This document shows, piece after piece, positions 25,829 to 33,731 of a stretch of DNA of 64,000 nt. The notes beneath the pieces were generated by a model that made no database searches, was not told where the DNA came from, and was given only the letters and a program-made list of their open reading frames with translations. The first letter of the stretch is position 1. Each line of letters opens with the position of its first letter. The stretch is from assembly GCA_034435035.1 (NCBI GenBank), contig DAOTXW010000009.1, positions 1-64,000 of the forward strand, written 5' to 3'. Position numbers and translations under genes: made by a program. Origin of the DNA: JAHEME01 sp034435035. Lineage in GTDB: Bacteria > Chloroflexota > Anaerolineae > Aggregatilineales > UBA3940.

Positions 25829-28819
25829 ATGCAGATTAGCTTTTCTCTCAATACCCAGCCCATTGAGATCGAAATTGCACCGGCTCAGACTCTTCTCTCC
25901 GCCCTGCGATCGCACGGTGTATTCGGCGTAAAACATGGCTGTGAAACCGGCGAGTGTGGTGCCTGCGCAGTACTGGTCAACGGGGTTCCACGCAATAGCT
26001 GCGTCATGTTGGCCGCCCAGGCTGCCGGGCAGGATATCCAGACGATCGAGGGGATCGGCGGGGCGCAGCAGCGTGGGTGGCGCGGCAGCGAGCCATTACA
26101 TGCGCTTCAGACCGCATTCATCGAAACGGGTGCCATCCAGTGCGGATTCTGCACTCCTGGAATGATCATCGCTGCCAGTGCGCTACTGTCCAGTGAACCG
26201 GATCCCTCTGAGGAGCGGGTCCGGGATGCGCTCTCCGGGGTATTGTGCCGATGCACAGGGTATCTCAAGCCGGTGCAGGCAGTGCTCCGCGCCGCTGCCG
26301 TTCTTAGAGGTGAGTCCGTTGCTCCGATCATGGCTGACCGAGTCATCCCTGCCCCGCCGGGCCTGTTAGATGTATCTGCTCCAGGCAATGAACTCCCCAT
26401 CCAGCCAGACTCCGAATCAGCACCGCATGTGAAGATTACCCCGGTGCCAACAATGGTGGTGGTTCAAAACGAGCCGTTGCAATATGTCGGCAAGCCAGAG
26501 CCCAAAGTGGACGCCCTGAAGCTGGTGCAGGGTAATCCGGCGTTCACTGATGATATTGAGATGCGGGGAATGCTGGTGGGCAAGCTGCTGCTCAGCCCGC
26601 ACGCGCATGCGAATATCACCCGGATCGATGTCAGCAAAGCACGAGCCTTGCCCGGCGTACACGCCGTGCTGACTCATCGGGATATCCCGCGGGTGGCTTA
26701 CACAACTGCGGGCCAATCCGACCCTGAACCGGGGCCACACGACAATTTCAGCCTGGACTATCGGGTTCGCTTCGTAGGCGATCGCGTTGCTGCAGTGGCT
26801 GCTGAGACAGAGCAGATCGCTCTGCAGGCGCTGGATCTGATCGAAGTGGAGTATGAGATCCTACCGGCGGTCCTGGATCCAAGACAAGCGATGAAGCCAG
26901 GGGCTCCTGTTCTGCACGATGAGCCGGAGAGCTGGCGCATTGAAGACCCGGCCCGTAACCTGGCAGCAGTCATCGACTGGGAACTGGGCGATGTTGAAGC
27001 AGCATTTAAGCAAGCGGATTACGTATTCGAAGACACCTATTACAGCCCCAAAGTTCAGCAAACCCCGATTGAGCCGCATGTAGTCATCACCTGGTGGGAT
27101 GAAGACGATCGTCTCATCATTCGAACCAGCACGCAGGTACCGTTTCATGTACGGCGTATCTTGGCGCCGGTGCTCGGCCTCCCTGAGAAGCGTATCAGGG
27201 TCATCAAGCCTCGGATTGGCGGGGGGTTTGGGGTTAAGCAGGAAGTCCTGCTTGAAGATATCTGCGCTCACCTCACGATTGTCACTGGTAGACCCGTCAA
27301 AATGGAATACACTCGCGCTGAGGAGTTCTTTGCCAGCCGGACTCGCCACAATATGTATCTGACCATGAAAACTGGCGTCATGAAGGATGGCACCATCATC
27401 GCCAACGCCATGCATGTGTTCTCGGATACAGGGGCCTACGGTAGCCATGCCATGACTGTAGCTGGTAATACCGGGCACAAGGCGATGGCATTGTATAATG
27501 CCCCCAACATCAAGTTCCATGCAGATGTGGTCTATACCAATAAAGTGCCATCGGGCGCCTATCGTGGGTATGGCGTTCCGCAGGGATTCTGGGCTGTTGA
27601 AAGCCACATGGATCACATTGCGCATGTGCTGGACATGGACCCCCTGACCTTCCGCCTCAAGAACGCAATCAAGGCAGGGGATGAGCATCCTGTCAGCAAG
27701 ATATGGAGCGAAGGGCGCGAGGGGGCAGCCGAGTATATTCATACCTGTGCCCTGCCAGAGTGTATCGAGCGTGGGGCAGCAGCGATCCGCTGGGCGGAGC
27801 GCTACGGGAATCCGGACTGGCATCAGGTGCCCGGAGCTCCACACCTGCGGCGCGGGATTGGCGTAGCCGCCGTCATGCAGGGAACTGCCATCCCCAACCT
27901 GGATATGGGGGCAGCTAGCATCAAAATGAATGACGATGGGTCTTTTAATCTCCTGGTCGGCGCGACTGACCTGGGGACCGGGGCAGACACGGTATTGACC
28001 CAGATGGCAGCCGAGATGCTGGGGTGCCCGCCTGAAGATTTCATCACATATTCGTCCGACACGGACTTTACCCCATTTGACAAAGGCGCCTATGCCAGCA
28101 GCACAACCTACATTTCGGGGCGTGCCACAGTGCTCGCAGCCCAGAAGGTTGCCGATCAGATCAGATCAGTGGCAGCGCGCATGCTGACCCGGACAGGTGA
28201 AGCGGTTGCTCCGGAGCAGATTGTACTGCGCGATCGGGCTGCCTGGTCCCCCGATGGCCGTTCCGTGTCTCACCGAGAAGTGGCCCTGAATGCGCTGCAT
28301 CATGAGGACCAGCACCAGATCATGGCCAGTGCCAGCTATGTGAGTCCCGAGTCGCCACCGCCGTTTGCAGCTCAGTTTGCGACCGTAACGGTGGATAGCC
28401 AAACCGGACAGGTGACTGTTGACGAGCTGGTTATGGCGGTAGATTCCGGTGTTATAATCAATCCGATAACCGCCAGCGGCCAGATTGAGGGCGGCATGGT
28501 ACAGGCTGCAGGGTACGCAGTCTGTGAGGAGTTGGCGTTTGATGCCGCGGGGCGTGGACTGAACCCTCGCTTCGGCCCTTACTGGATCTACCGATCTGAC
28601 GATGTGCCCCGCCTGGAGACGATCTTCGTTGAGACCTATGAGGACAGCGGCCCATTTGGCGCCAAGGCTGTGGCGGAGATCCCGCTGGATGGCGCAGGAC
28701 CGGCGATCGCTAATGCTGTGTACGACGCTGTTGGCGTCCGGATCAAGCAGGCCCCCCTCTTACCTGAAAAGATCTGGCAGGCGCTCCAGGCCAGCGTTGA
28801 AGATACTATGAGCCGCTAA
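25829..28819 (+). CDS. Xanthine dehydrogenase-type hydroxylase, fused 2Fe-2S and molybdopterin subunits
   Basis: 996 residues. The N-terminal 160 carry two [2Fe-2S] clusters: C38, C43, C46, C58 and C105, C108, C140, C142. After a linker the molybdopterin domain starts near residue 215 (YVGKPEPKVDALKLVQGNPAFTDD) and holds GGGFGVKQE and the catalytic Glu, E950, in GAKAVAEIP. AGGAGA at 25818-25823 sets ATG 25829. The fusion order resembles E. coli XdhD and clostridial Se-dependent hydroxylases. With yqeB, yqeC and selD in the window, a labile selenium ligand on molybdenum is plausible but not shown by sequence. A purine (xanthine, hypoxanthine or urate-related) is the likely substrate. Confidence 0.92.
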   Translation: MQISFSLNTQPIEIEIAPAQTLLSALRSHGVFGVKHGCETGECGACAVLVNGVPRNSCVMLAAQAAGQDIQTIEGIGGAQQRGWRGSEPLHALQTAFIETGAIQCGFCTPGMIIAASALLSSEPDPSEERVRDALSGVLCRCTGYLKPVQAVLRAAAVLRGESVAPIMADRVIPAPPGLLDVSAPGNELPIQPDSESAPHVKITPVPTMVVVQNEPLQYVGKPEPKVDALKLVQGNPAFTDDIEMRGMLVGKLLLSPHAHANITRIDVSKARALPGVHAVLTHRDIPRVAYTTAGQSDPEPGPHDNFSLDYRVRFVGDRVAAVAAETEQIALQALDLIEVEYEILPAVLDPRQAMKPGAPVLHDEPESWRIEDPARNLAAVIDWELGDVEAAFKQADYVFEDTYYSPKVQQTPIEPHVVITWWDEDDRLIIRTSTQVPFHVRRILAPVLGLPEKRIRVIKPRIGGGFGVKQEVLLEDICAHLTIVTGRPVKMEYTRAEEFFASRTRHNMYLTMKTGVMKDGTIIANAMHVFSDTGAYGSHAMTVAGNTGHKAMALYNAPNIKFHADVVYTNKVPSGAYRGYGVPQGFWAVESHMDHIAHVLDMDPLTFRLKNAIKAGDEHPVSKIWSEGREGAAEYIHTCALPECIERGAAAIRWAERYGNPDWHQVPGAPHLRRGIGVAAVMQGTAIPNLDMGAASIKMNDDGSFNLLVGATDLGTGADTVLTQMAAEMLGCPPEDFITYSSDTDFTPFDKGAYASSTTYISGRATVLAAQKVADQIRSVAARMLTRTGEAVAPEQIVLRDRAAWSPDGRSVSHREVALNALHHEDQHQIMASASYVSPESPPPFAAQFATVTVDSQTGQVTVDELVMAVDSGVIINPITASGQIEGGMVQAAGYAVCEELAFDAAGRGLNPRFGPYWIYRSDDVPRLETIFVETYEDSGPFGAKAVAEIPLDGAGPAIANAVYDAVGVRIKQAPLLPEKIWQALQASVEDTMSR

Positions 28820-28839
28820 GGCCAGCATCGACACTCCAT

Positions 28840-29295
28840 ATGGGCAGAATCCTGGACCCGCAGCTACGCAATCTAGCTGATCAATGGTCAGCCGTCGTGC
28901 AGGAATTGCTTGATGGGATCGGCTCCCGAAGCTGGCCTCCCCGGAAGGTCCGGCGCTCGGTGTTTGGCAAGCCGGAGTTGGTTGTGCGCTATGTGCAGGA
29001 AGGGCCTGTGCAGCGCGGCAATCGGATCGGATGGGCAGTGTCCCATACCAGCCGGCCATCCACTTTTGACGATCAGGGGAACCTGTCGGAGGGTGAACGC
29101 CAATACTGGATTGTCTGGCTGGAGGCAGGCACCCCTGCACTCTTTACTGTGGAAGGCAGCCAGATAGAGACCGGTATTCCCGCGGAGCGGGGGGCTCTAT
29201 CGCAGGCTTTGATGCGATCCTGGAAAGCTGGCCCCAGGCAGCAGCGTTTCTATGGCAACAAGGGACCCTTAAGTCAGCCACAAAGCGGATCATGA
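28840..29295 (+). CDS. Hypothetical protein, 151 residues
   Basis: Soluble, basic protein between hydroxylase and xdhC genes. No membrane segment, no cysteine motif. It contains WPPRKVRRSVFGKPELVVRY and a DDQGNLSEGERQYWIVWLEAG stretch. I do not recognise a family. Tight spacing on both sides (20 and 15 bases) places it in the hydroxylase transcript, so a maturation or assembly role is possible, but nothing in the sequence shows this. Confidence 0.6.
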   Translation: MGRILDPQLRNLADQWSAVVQELLDGIGSRSWPPRKVRRSVFGKPELVVRYVQEGPVQRGNRIGWAVSHTSRPSTFDDQGNLSEGERQYWIVWLEAGTPALFTVEGSQIETGIPAERGALSQALMRSWKAGPRQQRFYGNKGPLSQPQSGS

Positions 29296-29310
29296 GGCAA
29301 GACACTTACT

Positions 29311-30138
29311 GTGCCCGATCACCAGTTGTATGAGGCGCTTCTTGAAGCCAGGCGAACAAGCCAATCGGTTGTACTGGCGACCATAGTGCGGGATCAGGGA
29401 TCAGTGCCCCGACACGCCGGGGCTAAAATGGTGATCTATCCCGATGGCCGAACTATGGGAACCATTGGCGGGGGCGAGCTGGAGAGCCGGGTGATCGCCC
29501 GGTGCGGCGAGATTCTGAAAACCGGGCGACCGGATCTTCTGCATTATGAGCTTGCGGAACCATCGCAGGGAGATCCGGGGATTTGTGGGGGTCAGCTCGA
29601 GATCTTCATGGAGCCGATTATGCCTGATCCCACCGTTCTGATCATCGGCTGTGGCCACTGTGGGCAGGCTCTGGCAGAACTCGCGCACTGGGTTGGTTTT
29701 CGCGTGATAGTTAGCGATGACCGGCCCGACTTTTGCAACGCGGAGGTCATCCGCCATGCGGATGAGCATATCATTGCCTCCCCCTCCGAGATTGCAGAGA
29801 GGGTGCCCATTCACAGCCGAACCTATATTGCAGCGGTGACGCGTGCAGCTCCTCTCGACGTCGAGATGTTGCCGGCTCTTCTCAAAACACCGGCTGCCTA
29901 TATTGGAGTCCTGGGCAGCCGCCGGCGCTGGGCTATGGCTCTACGCCAGCTGCGTGAACAGGGCGTTGATGAAGAATCGCTCAGCCGCATTCACGCGCCA
30001 ATTGGGCTGGAGATCCATGCCGAAACTCCCCGTGAAATTGCCATCAGTATCATGGCTGAGATACTGGCTATTACGCGCGGAGGTAGCAATGCGGCTATGG
30101 AATGGAAGGGGTCTGATCACTTATCACTCTCGTCCTGA
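29311..30138 (+). CDS. xdhC: XdhC/CoxI-family molybdenum hydroxylase maturation protein
   Basis: 275 residues. The N-terminal XdhC_CoxI domain has TIVRDQGSVPRHAGAKMVI and GTIGGGELE; the C-terminal Rossmann domain starts VLIIGCGHCGQALAELA and has the IGVLGSRRRW motif. XdhC binds molybdenum cofactor, protects or sulfurates it and inserts it into the hydroxylase. The GTG start follows the preceding stop by 15 bases. The Se-specific factors YqeB and YqeC lie further down the same strand, so this locus carries both the general and the selenium-linked maturation proteins. Confidence 0.92.
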   Translation: MPDHQLYEALLEARRTSQSVVLATIVRDQGSVPRHAGAKMVIYPDGRTMGTIGGGELESRVIARCGEILKTGRPDLLHYELAEPSQGDPGICGGQLEIFMEPIMPDPTVLIIGCGHCGQALAELAHWVGFRVIVSDDRPDFCNAEVIRHADEHIIASPSEIAERVPIHSRTYIAAVTRAAPLDVEMLPALLKTPAAYIGVLGSRRRWAMALRQLREQGVDEESLSRIHAPIGLEIHAETPREIAISIMAEILAITRGGSNAAMEWKGSDHLSLSS

Positions 30139-30169
30139 ATGACGGCTGTAACGACGGGGAACATCCTTT

Positions 30170-31609
30170 ATGTGGAAAACCTATTTCACCCCTGCAGCAC
30201 TCGATGAGGCAGTCAACCTGATCGCGCAGCACAGCGGGCGCGGGCGGATCATCGCCGGTGGAACCGACATCATCATCGAGATGGAAAGAGGTATACGCCC
30301 TGAGATCGACACCCTGATTGATATCACTCGAATACCCGGGCTTGATGAAGTCGCCCTGGGCGATGATGGGATGATCCATATCGGCCCACTTACAACACAT
30401 AATCACATCGTTGCTTCTCCCCTGATCGCACAGTACGCCCTACCCCTTGGGCAGGCTTCATGGTCAGAAGCTGCTCCCCAGATTCGCAACCGGGCTACGG
30501 TCGCCGGCAACTTGATCACCGCCTCTCCGGCGAATGATACTATTACCCCCCTCACGGTGCTGGAGGCATCGGTTGCGTTGCGCTCGCAGGCTGGCGAGCG
30601 GGTTGTGCCGCTCAGCAGCTTTTATACCGGTGTGCGCCAGACCATCATGCGGCCGGACGATATTCTGACGGATATTCGTTTCCGCCCGCTCGACCCGCAG
30701 CATGAGCGGGGCATTTTCCTCAAATTTGGCTTGCGCCGTGCGCAGGCGATCTCAGTGGTGAATGTGGCAGTGATCCTGGGCTTTGATGGGCAAGATGTGG
30801 TATCTGCTCGGATTGCGCTGGGAAGTGTGGCACCCACTATCATCCGTGTACAGCAGGCAGAACAGTATCTAATCGGTCGAAGCCTGACGGCGGACGTGGT
30901 CGAAACGGCCGCCAGCCTGGCAGCGCAGGCAGCCCGGCCGATTGATGATGTGCGAGGATCGGCCGCCTACCGCCGCGAGCTGGTGCGGGTGCTGACAGGG
31001 CGGGCATTGACTGCGCTTCATGAAGGTGCAGAACGCCAGGGGTATCCAATCGACCCGGTGATGCTGTGGGGGCCCCACCAGGCCCGGGCGCGTTCTCCTC
31101 TCTCTGCCGGCTTCTGCCACGGTGCCAATGATCCGATCGAGACGACTATTAATGGCAGGACAATGCGGATTCAGGGGGGGAGCACTAAGACCCTTCTGAG
31201 GTTCCTTCGAGAGGATGTTGGCCTGATGGGCACAAAGGAAGGGTGTGCCGAAGGCGAATGCGGAGCATGCACGGTATTTCTCGATGGTGCTGCAGTTATG
31301 TCCTGTATGGTTGCGGCCCCCCGGGCTCACCTCGCGGAGATTGTGACCATTGAAGGGTTAGGCAGCAGGGGCCAGATGCATCCCTTGCAGCAGACCTTCA
31401 TTGAGAATGCCGCTGTCCAGTGTGGATACTGCACGCCGGGTTTGGTGATGGCAGGAGCCAAGTTGTTGGAAGAGCGGGCTCATCCTTCAAAATGGGAGAT
31501 CCAGCAGAGTATCACAGGGAATCTCTGCCGCTGTACCGGATACTACAGTATTATCAGTGCGTTTGAGCAAGCAGCTCAACGCGCAAGTCATACAGAGGAA
31601 TCACGCTGA
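30170..31609 (+). CDS. Xanthine dehydrogenase-type hydroxylase, fused FAD and 2Fe-2S subunits
   Basis: 479 residues, FAD domain first, iron-sulphur domain last. FAD loops are IAGGTDIIIEM and TVAGNLITASPANDT. The C-terminal part holds the plant-type cluster ligands in EGCAEGECGACTVFLDG with a later C, and the second cluster in QCGYCTPG and LCRCTGYY. It probably pairs with the molybdopterin subunit at 33732 to form a complete enzyme. FAD and 2Fe-2S parts are more often separate genes or fused in other orders. Its TGA overlaps the ATG of the next small membrane protein by one base. Confidence 0.92.
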   Translation: MWKTYFTPAALDEAVNLIAQHSGRGRIIAGGTDIIIEMERGIRPEIDTLIDITRIPGLDEVALGDDGMIHIGPLTTHNHIVASPLIAQYALPLGQASWSEAAPQIRNRATVAGNLITASPANDTITPLTVLEASVALRSQAGERVVPLSSFYTGVRQTIMRPDDILTDIRFRPLDPQHERGIFLKFGLRRAQAISVVNVAVILGFDGQDVVSARIALGSVAPTIIRVQQAEQYLIGRSLTADVVETAASLAAQAARPIDDVRGSAAYRRELVRVLTGRALTALHEGAERQGYPIDPVMLWGPHQARARSPLSAGFCHGANDPIETTINGRTMRIQGGSTKTLLRFLREDVGLMGTKEGCAEGECGACTVFLDGAAVMSCMVAAPRAHLAEIVTIEGLGSRGQMHPLQQTFIENAAVQCGYCTPGLVMAGAKLLEERAHPSKWEIQQSITGNLCRCTGYYSIISAFEQAAQRASHTEESR

Positions 31610-31971
31610 TGCCCAACTATCAACAGATCGACACCCGGAAGGCTAATCCACTGCTGCCGTTGATCGGCTTTATCATTATCTTGGCGTTCGGTGGCTTTGC
31701 TTATCTGGTGTCACCGGCAGTAGGTCAGTGGCTCTCTACAACGAATTGGACGGTGGTAGGTACTTCTGTACTTCCCATGAGGTTCCCGGCAGGCTGGTCT
31801 GAAGTCACTGTACGCCTGGCGATTTCTTCCGGGATTTTCCTTGTACTATTCGTCCTGGCGATGATCCTGATGTTTCTGGTGATGGGGACCTCACGGAGTG
31901 AGACGGATATCAGCCTGGGGGAGCTGCGAGCGGAGAAAGCAAGTAAGGGCAGGAGGAGGAGACGCCGCTAG
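31609..31971 (+). CDS. Small two-helix membrane protein, 120 residues
   Basis: ATG shares its A with the stop of the preceding hydroxylase gene (TGATG). Two hydrophobic helices are at about 17-37 (LIGFIIILAFGGFAYLV) and 70-92 (AISSGIFLVLFVLAMILMFL); the loop between is extracytoplasmic by the charge bias. The tail is strongly basic, ending in GRRRRRR. No family recognised. Position between hydroxylase subunits suggests a membrane anchor or partner, but this is inference only. Confidence 0.65.
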   Translation: MPNYQQIDTRKANPLLPLIGFIIILAFGGFAYLVSPAVGQWLSTTNWTVVGTSVLPMRFPAGWSEVTVRLAISSGIFLVLFVLAMILMFLVMGTSRSETDISLGELRAEKASKGRRRRRR

Positions 31972-31983
31972 CGGATACGCCCG

Positions 31984-33720
31984 ATGGAGCGCACGGTTCC
32001 CCGAACAGACAGCAATGAGATAGACCTGTATACGCGGACATATTATTCCCTGCTGCGAAGTACAGGTGAGGTCGCCATCGAGACCCTTGTTGAGTCTCAT
32101 ATTGGGATGGATTCAGTTCTGCACGCTCGAGCGCGTGATGCTACCCCCGATATCGCGGCTCTGATCTATACATCCCTGCGCTTGCCCCCCTGCATCCGAT
32201 CGACCCGCCTGATTCTGCTGGGGCAGAGAACGGCGGTGTTTGAGCGCTGGGGCTATCCGGTATCAGACTGGCAAGAGGTGCGCGCGCAGGCTCGACGGCG
32301 GCGCGCGTTCTATGATGGCGAGAGTACGCTGGCACTTTTCATAGCCAGCCGTTCGGATATTGATGACATTATTCCAACTCTTACGGCTTATCAGATCGAG
32401 TGGAACAAGATCCATCGTCTGCTGAGGACAGGGCAGGGGCGCTTGCTGCTTGATCATCTGATTCAGCAGGGCTCGCCTCTGAGCGAGGATGACCAGGCAG
32501 AACTGGCGGCTGCACTGGGTACAGCGCTGGACGACATCAGCAGGTTGCAGGAGGCATGGGACGTTGAGATGCTCTCCATTCTGGCTGCTATGTCCAACGG
32601 CCGCAAGACCATGTCGCTGCGACTTCTGGCAGGCTCACTGGCTGACTACCGAAAGGCAACTCATCACTGGTGGCTCAACGTACAGGATGAGACGGCAGAC
32701 AGAGCCTATGACAGACAGCGTATTTACTTTGTGAGTAGCAATACACACAGCCTGGCCAACCTGTGGTCCGGGTATGCGATCCGTCATCAGACTGAATTGA
32801 TCCAGTACCTGGAAGAGGAGGGCCACGAAGGGCTGCGGGCCGAGTATCGTGATATCGAAGCCAGTGCCGTGCCCTCAAACCGCGAGAACTTCCTGTACTA
32901 TGTGCTCAAGAAGTACGTGCAGGATCGTGGCGGGGAAGCCCGGCGCCGGCGCTTGGCGGCTGAGCAGGAGGTTGGACTGCACCGAATTGCCAGCCAACAG
33001 GGGTTTGAGCTAGATGCCCAGATAATTGAGCTGGGCAGGATCAATCCACAGTGGGTGGATGAACGGGTGCGTGTCAATCGCATCGAGTCTCTGCGGCACA
33101 GTGGAGCCCTGATCATTAACATCGATTACCCCCTCGGCATGGCCGCCTATGAGATGCTGGTGCGTATTGCTGAGAACGTCGGTGAAATCGGCGGCGTCTA
33201 CGTGATGGGCAAGGCGGCCACTCTGAATGGGCGGATCGGCGACATCATGATCCCCAATGTGGTTCATGATGAGCATTCAGACAACACCTACCTGTTCAAC
33301 AACTGCTTCACTGCGAGTGATCTGGCGCCTTATCTGACATATGGAACTGTGTTGGATAACCAGAAGTCCGTAACCGTCCGGGGCACATTCCTTCAGAATC
33401 GGCGCTACATGGGGGTGTTCTACCGGGAAGGCTACACGGACATCGAGATGGAGGCTGGCCCTTACCTGTCTGCGATCTATGAACTCATCTATCCTAAGCG
33501 TCATCCCTACAACGAGATTGTGTCTCTTCATGCTGCCCGGTTCGATATCGGGCTGATTCACTATGCCTCGGATACACCGCTTGGCAAGGGCAAGAACCTG
33601 GGCGCCGGGAGTCTATCCTACCGCGGGATGGATCCGACCTACGCAGCGGCGGTGGCTATCCTGCGTCAAATCATTAAGCAGGAGATCAGGCTGCTCGAAC
33701 CCGCCAGTGCAGGAGAATAG
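31984..33720 (+). CDS. Conserved protein of unknown function, 578 residues, phosphorylase-like C-terminal part (DUF6909-like)
   Basis: The N-terminal 320 residues are helical, charged and without recognised motifs. The C-terminal 200 are more conserved in character: GGVYVMGKAATLNGRIGDIMIPNVV resembles the base- and phosphate-binding strand of nucleoside phosphorylases, and EMEAGPYLSAIYEL resembles their late acidic MEA segment. I associate this protein from memory with DUF6909, but the name is uncertain. It lies between the fused FAD/2Fe-2S gene and the molybdopterin gene, 11 bases from the latter. A purine- or nucleoside-binding role would fit the site; catalysis is unproven. Confidence 0.7.
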   Translation: MERTVPRTDSNEIDLYTRTYYSLLRSTGEVAIETLVESHIGMDSVLHARARDATPDIAALIYTSLRLPPCIRSTRLILLGQRTAVFERWGYPVSDWQEVRAQARRRRAFYDGESTLALFIASRSDIDDIIPTLTAYQIEWNKIHRLLRTGQGRLLLDHLIQQGSPLSEDDQAELAAALGTALDDISRLQEAWDVEMLSILAAMSNGRKTMSLRLLAGSLADYRKATHHWWLNVQDETADRAYDRQRIYFVSSNTHSLANLWSGYAIRHQTELIQYLEEEGHEGLRAEYRDIEASAVPSNRENFLYYVLKKYVQDRGGEARRRRLAAEQEVGLHRIASQQGFELDAQIIELGRINPQWVDERVRVNRIESLRHSGALIINIDYPLGMAAYEMLVRIAENVGEIGGVYVMGKAATLNGRIGDIMIPNVVHDEHSDNTYLFNNCFTASDLAPYLTYGTVLDNQKSVTVRGTFLQNRRYMGVFYREGYTDIEMEAGPYLSAIYELIYPKRHPYNEIVSLHAARFDIGLIHYASDTPLGKGKNLGAGSLSYRGMDPTYAAAVAILRQIIKQEIRLLEPASAGE

Positions 33721-33731
33721 GAGCACTACGG

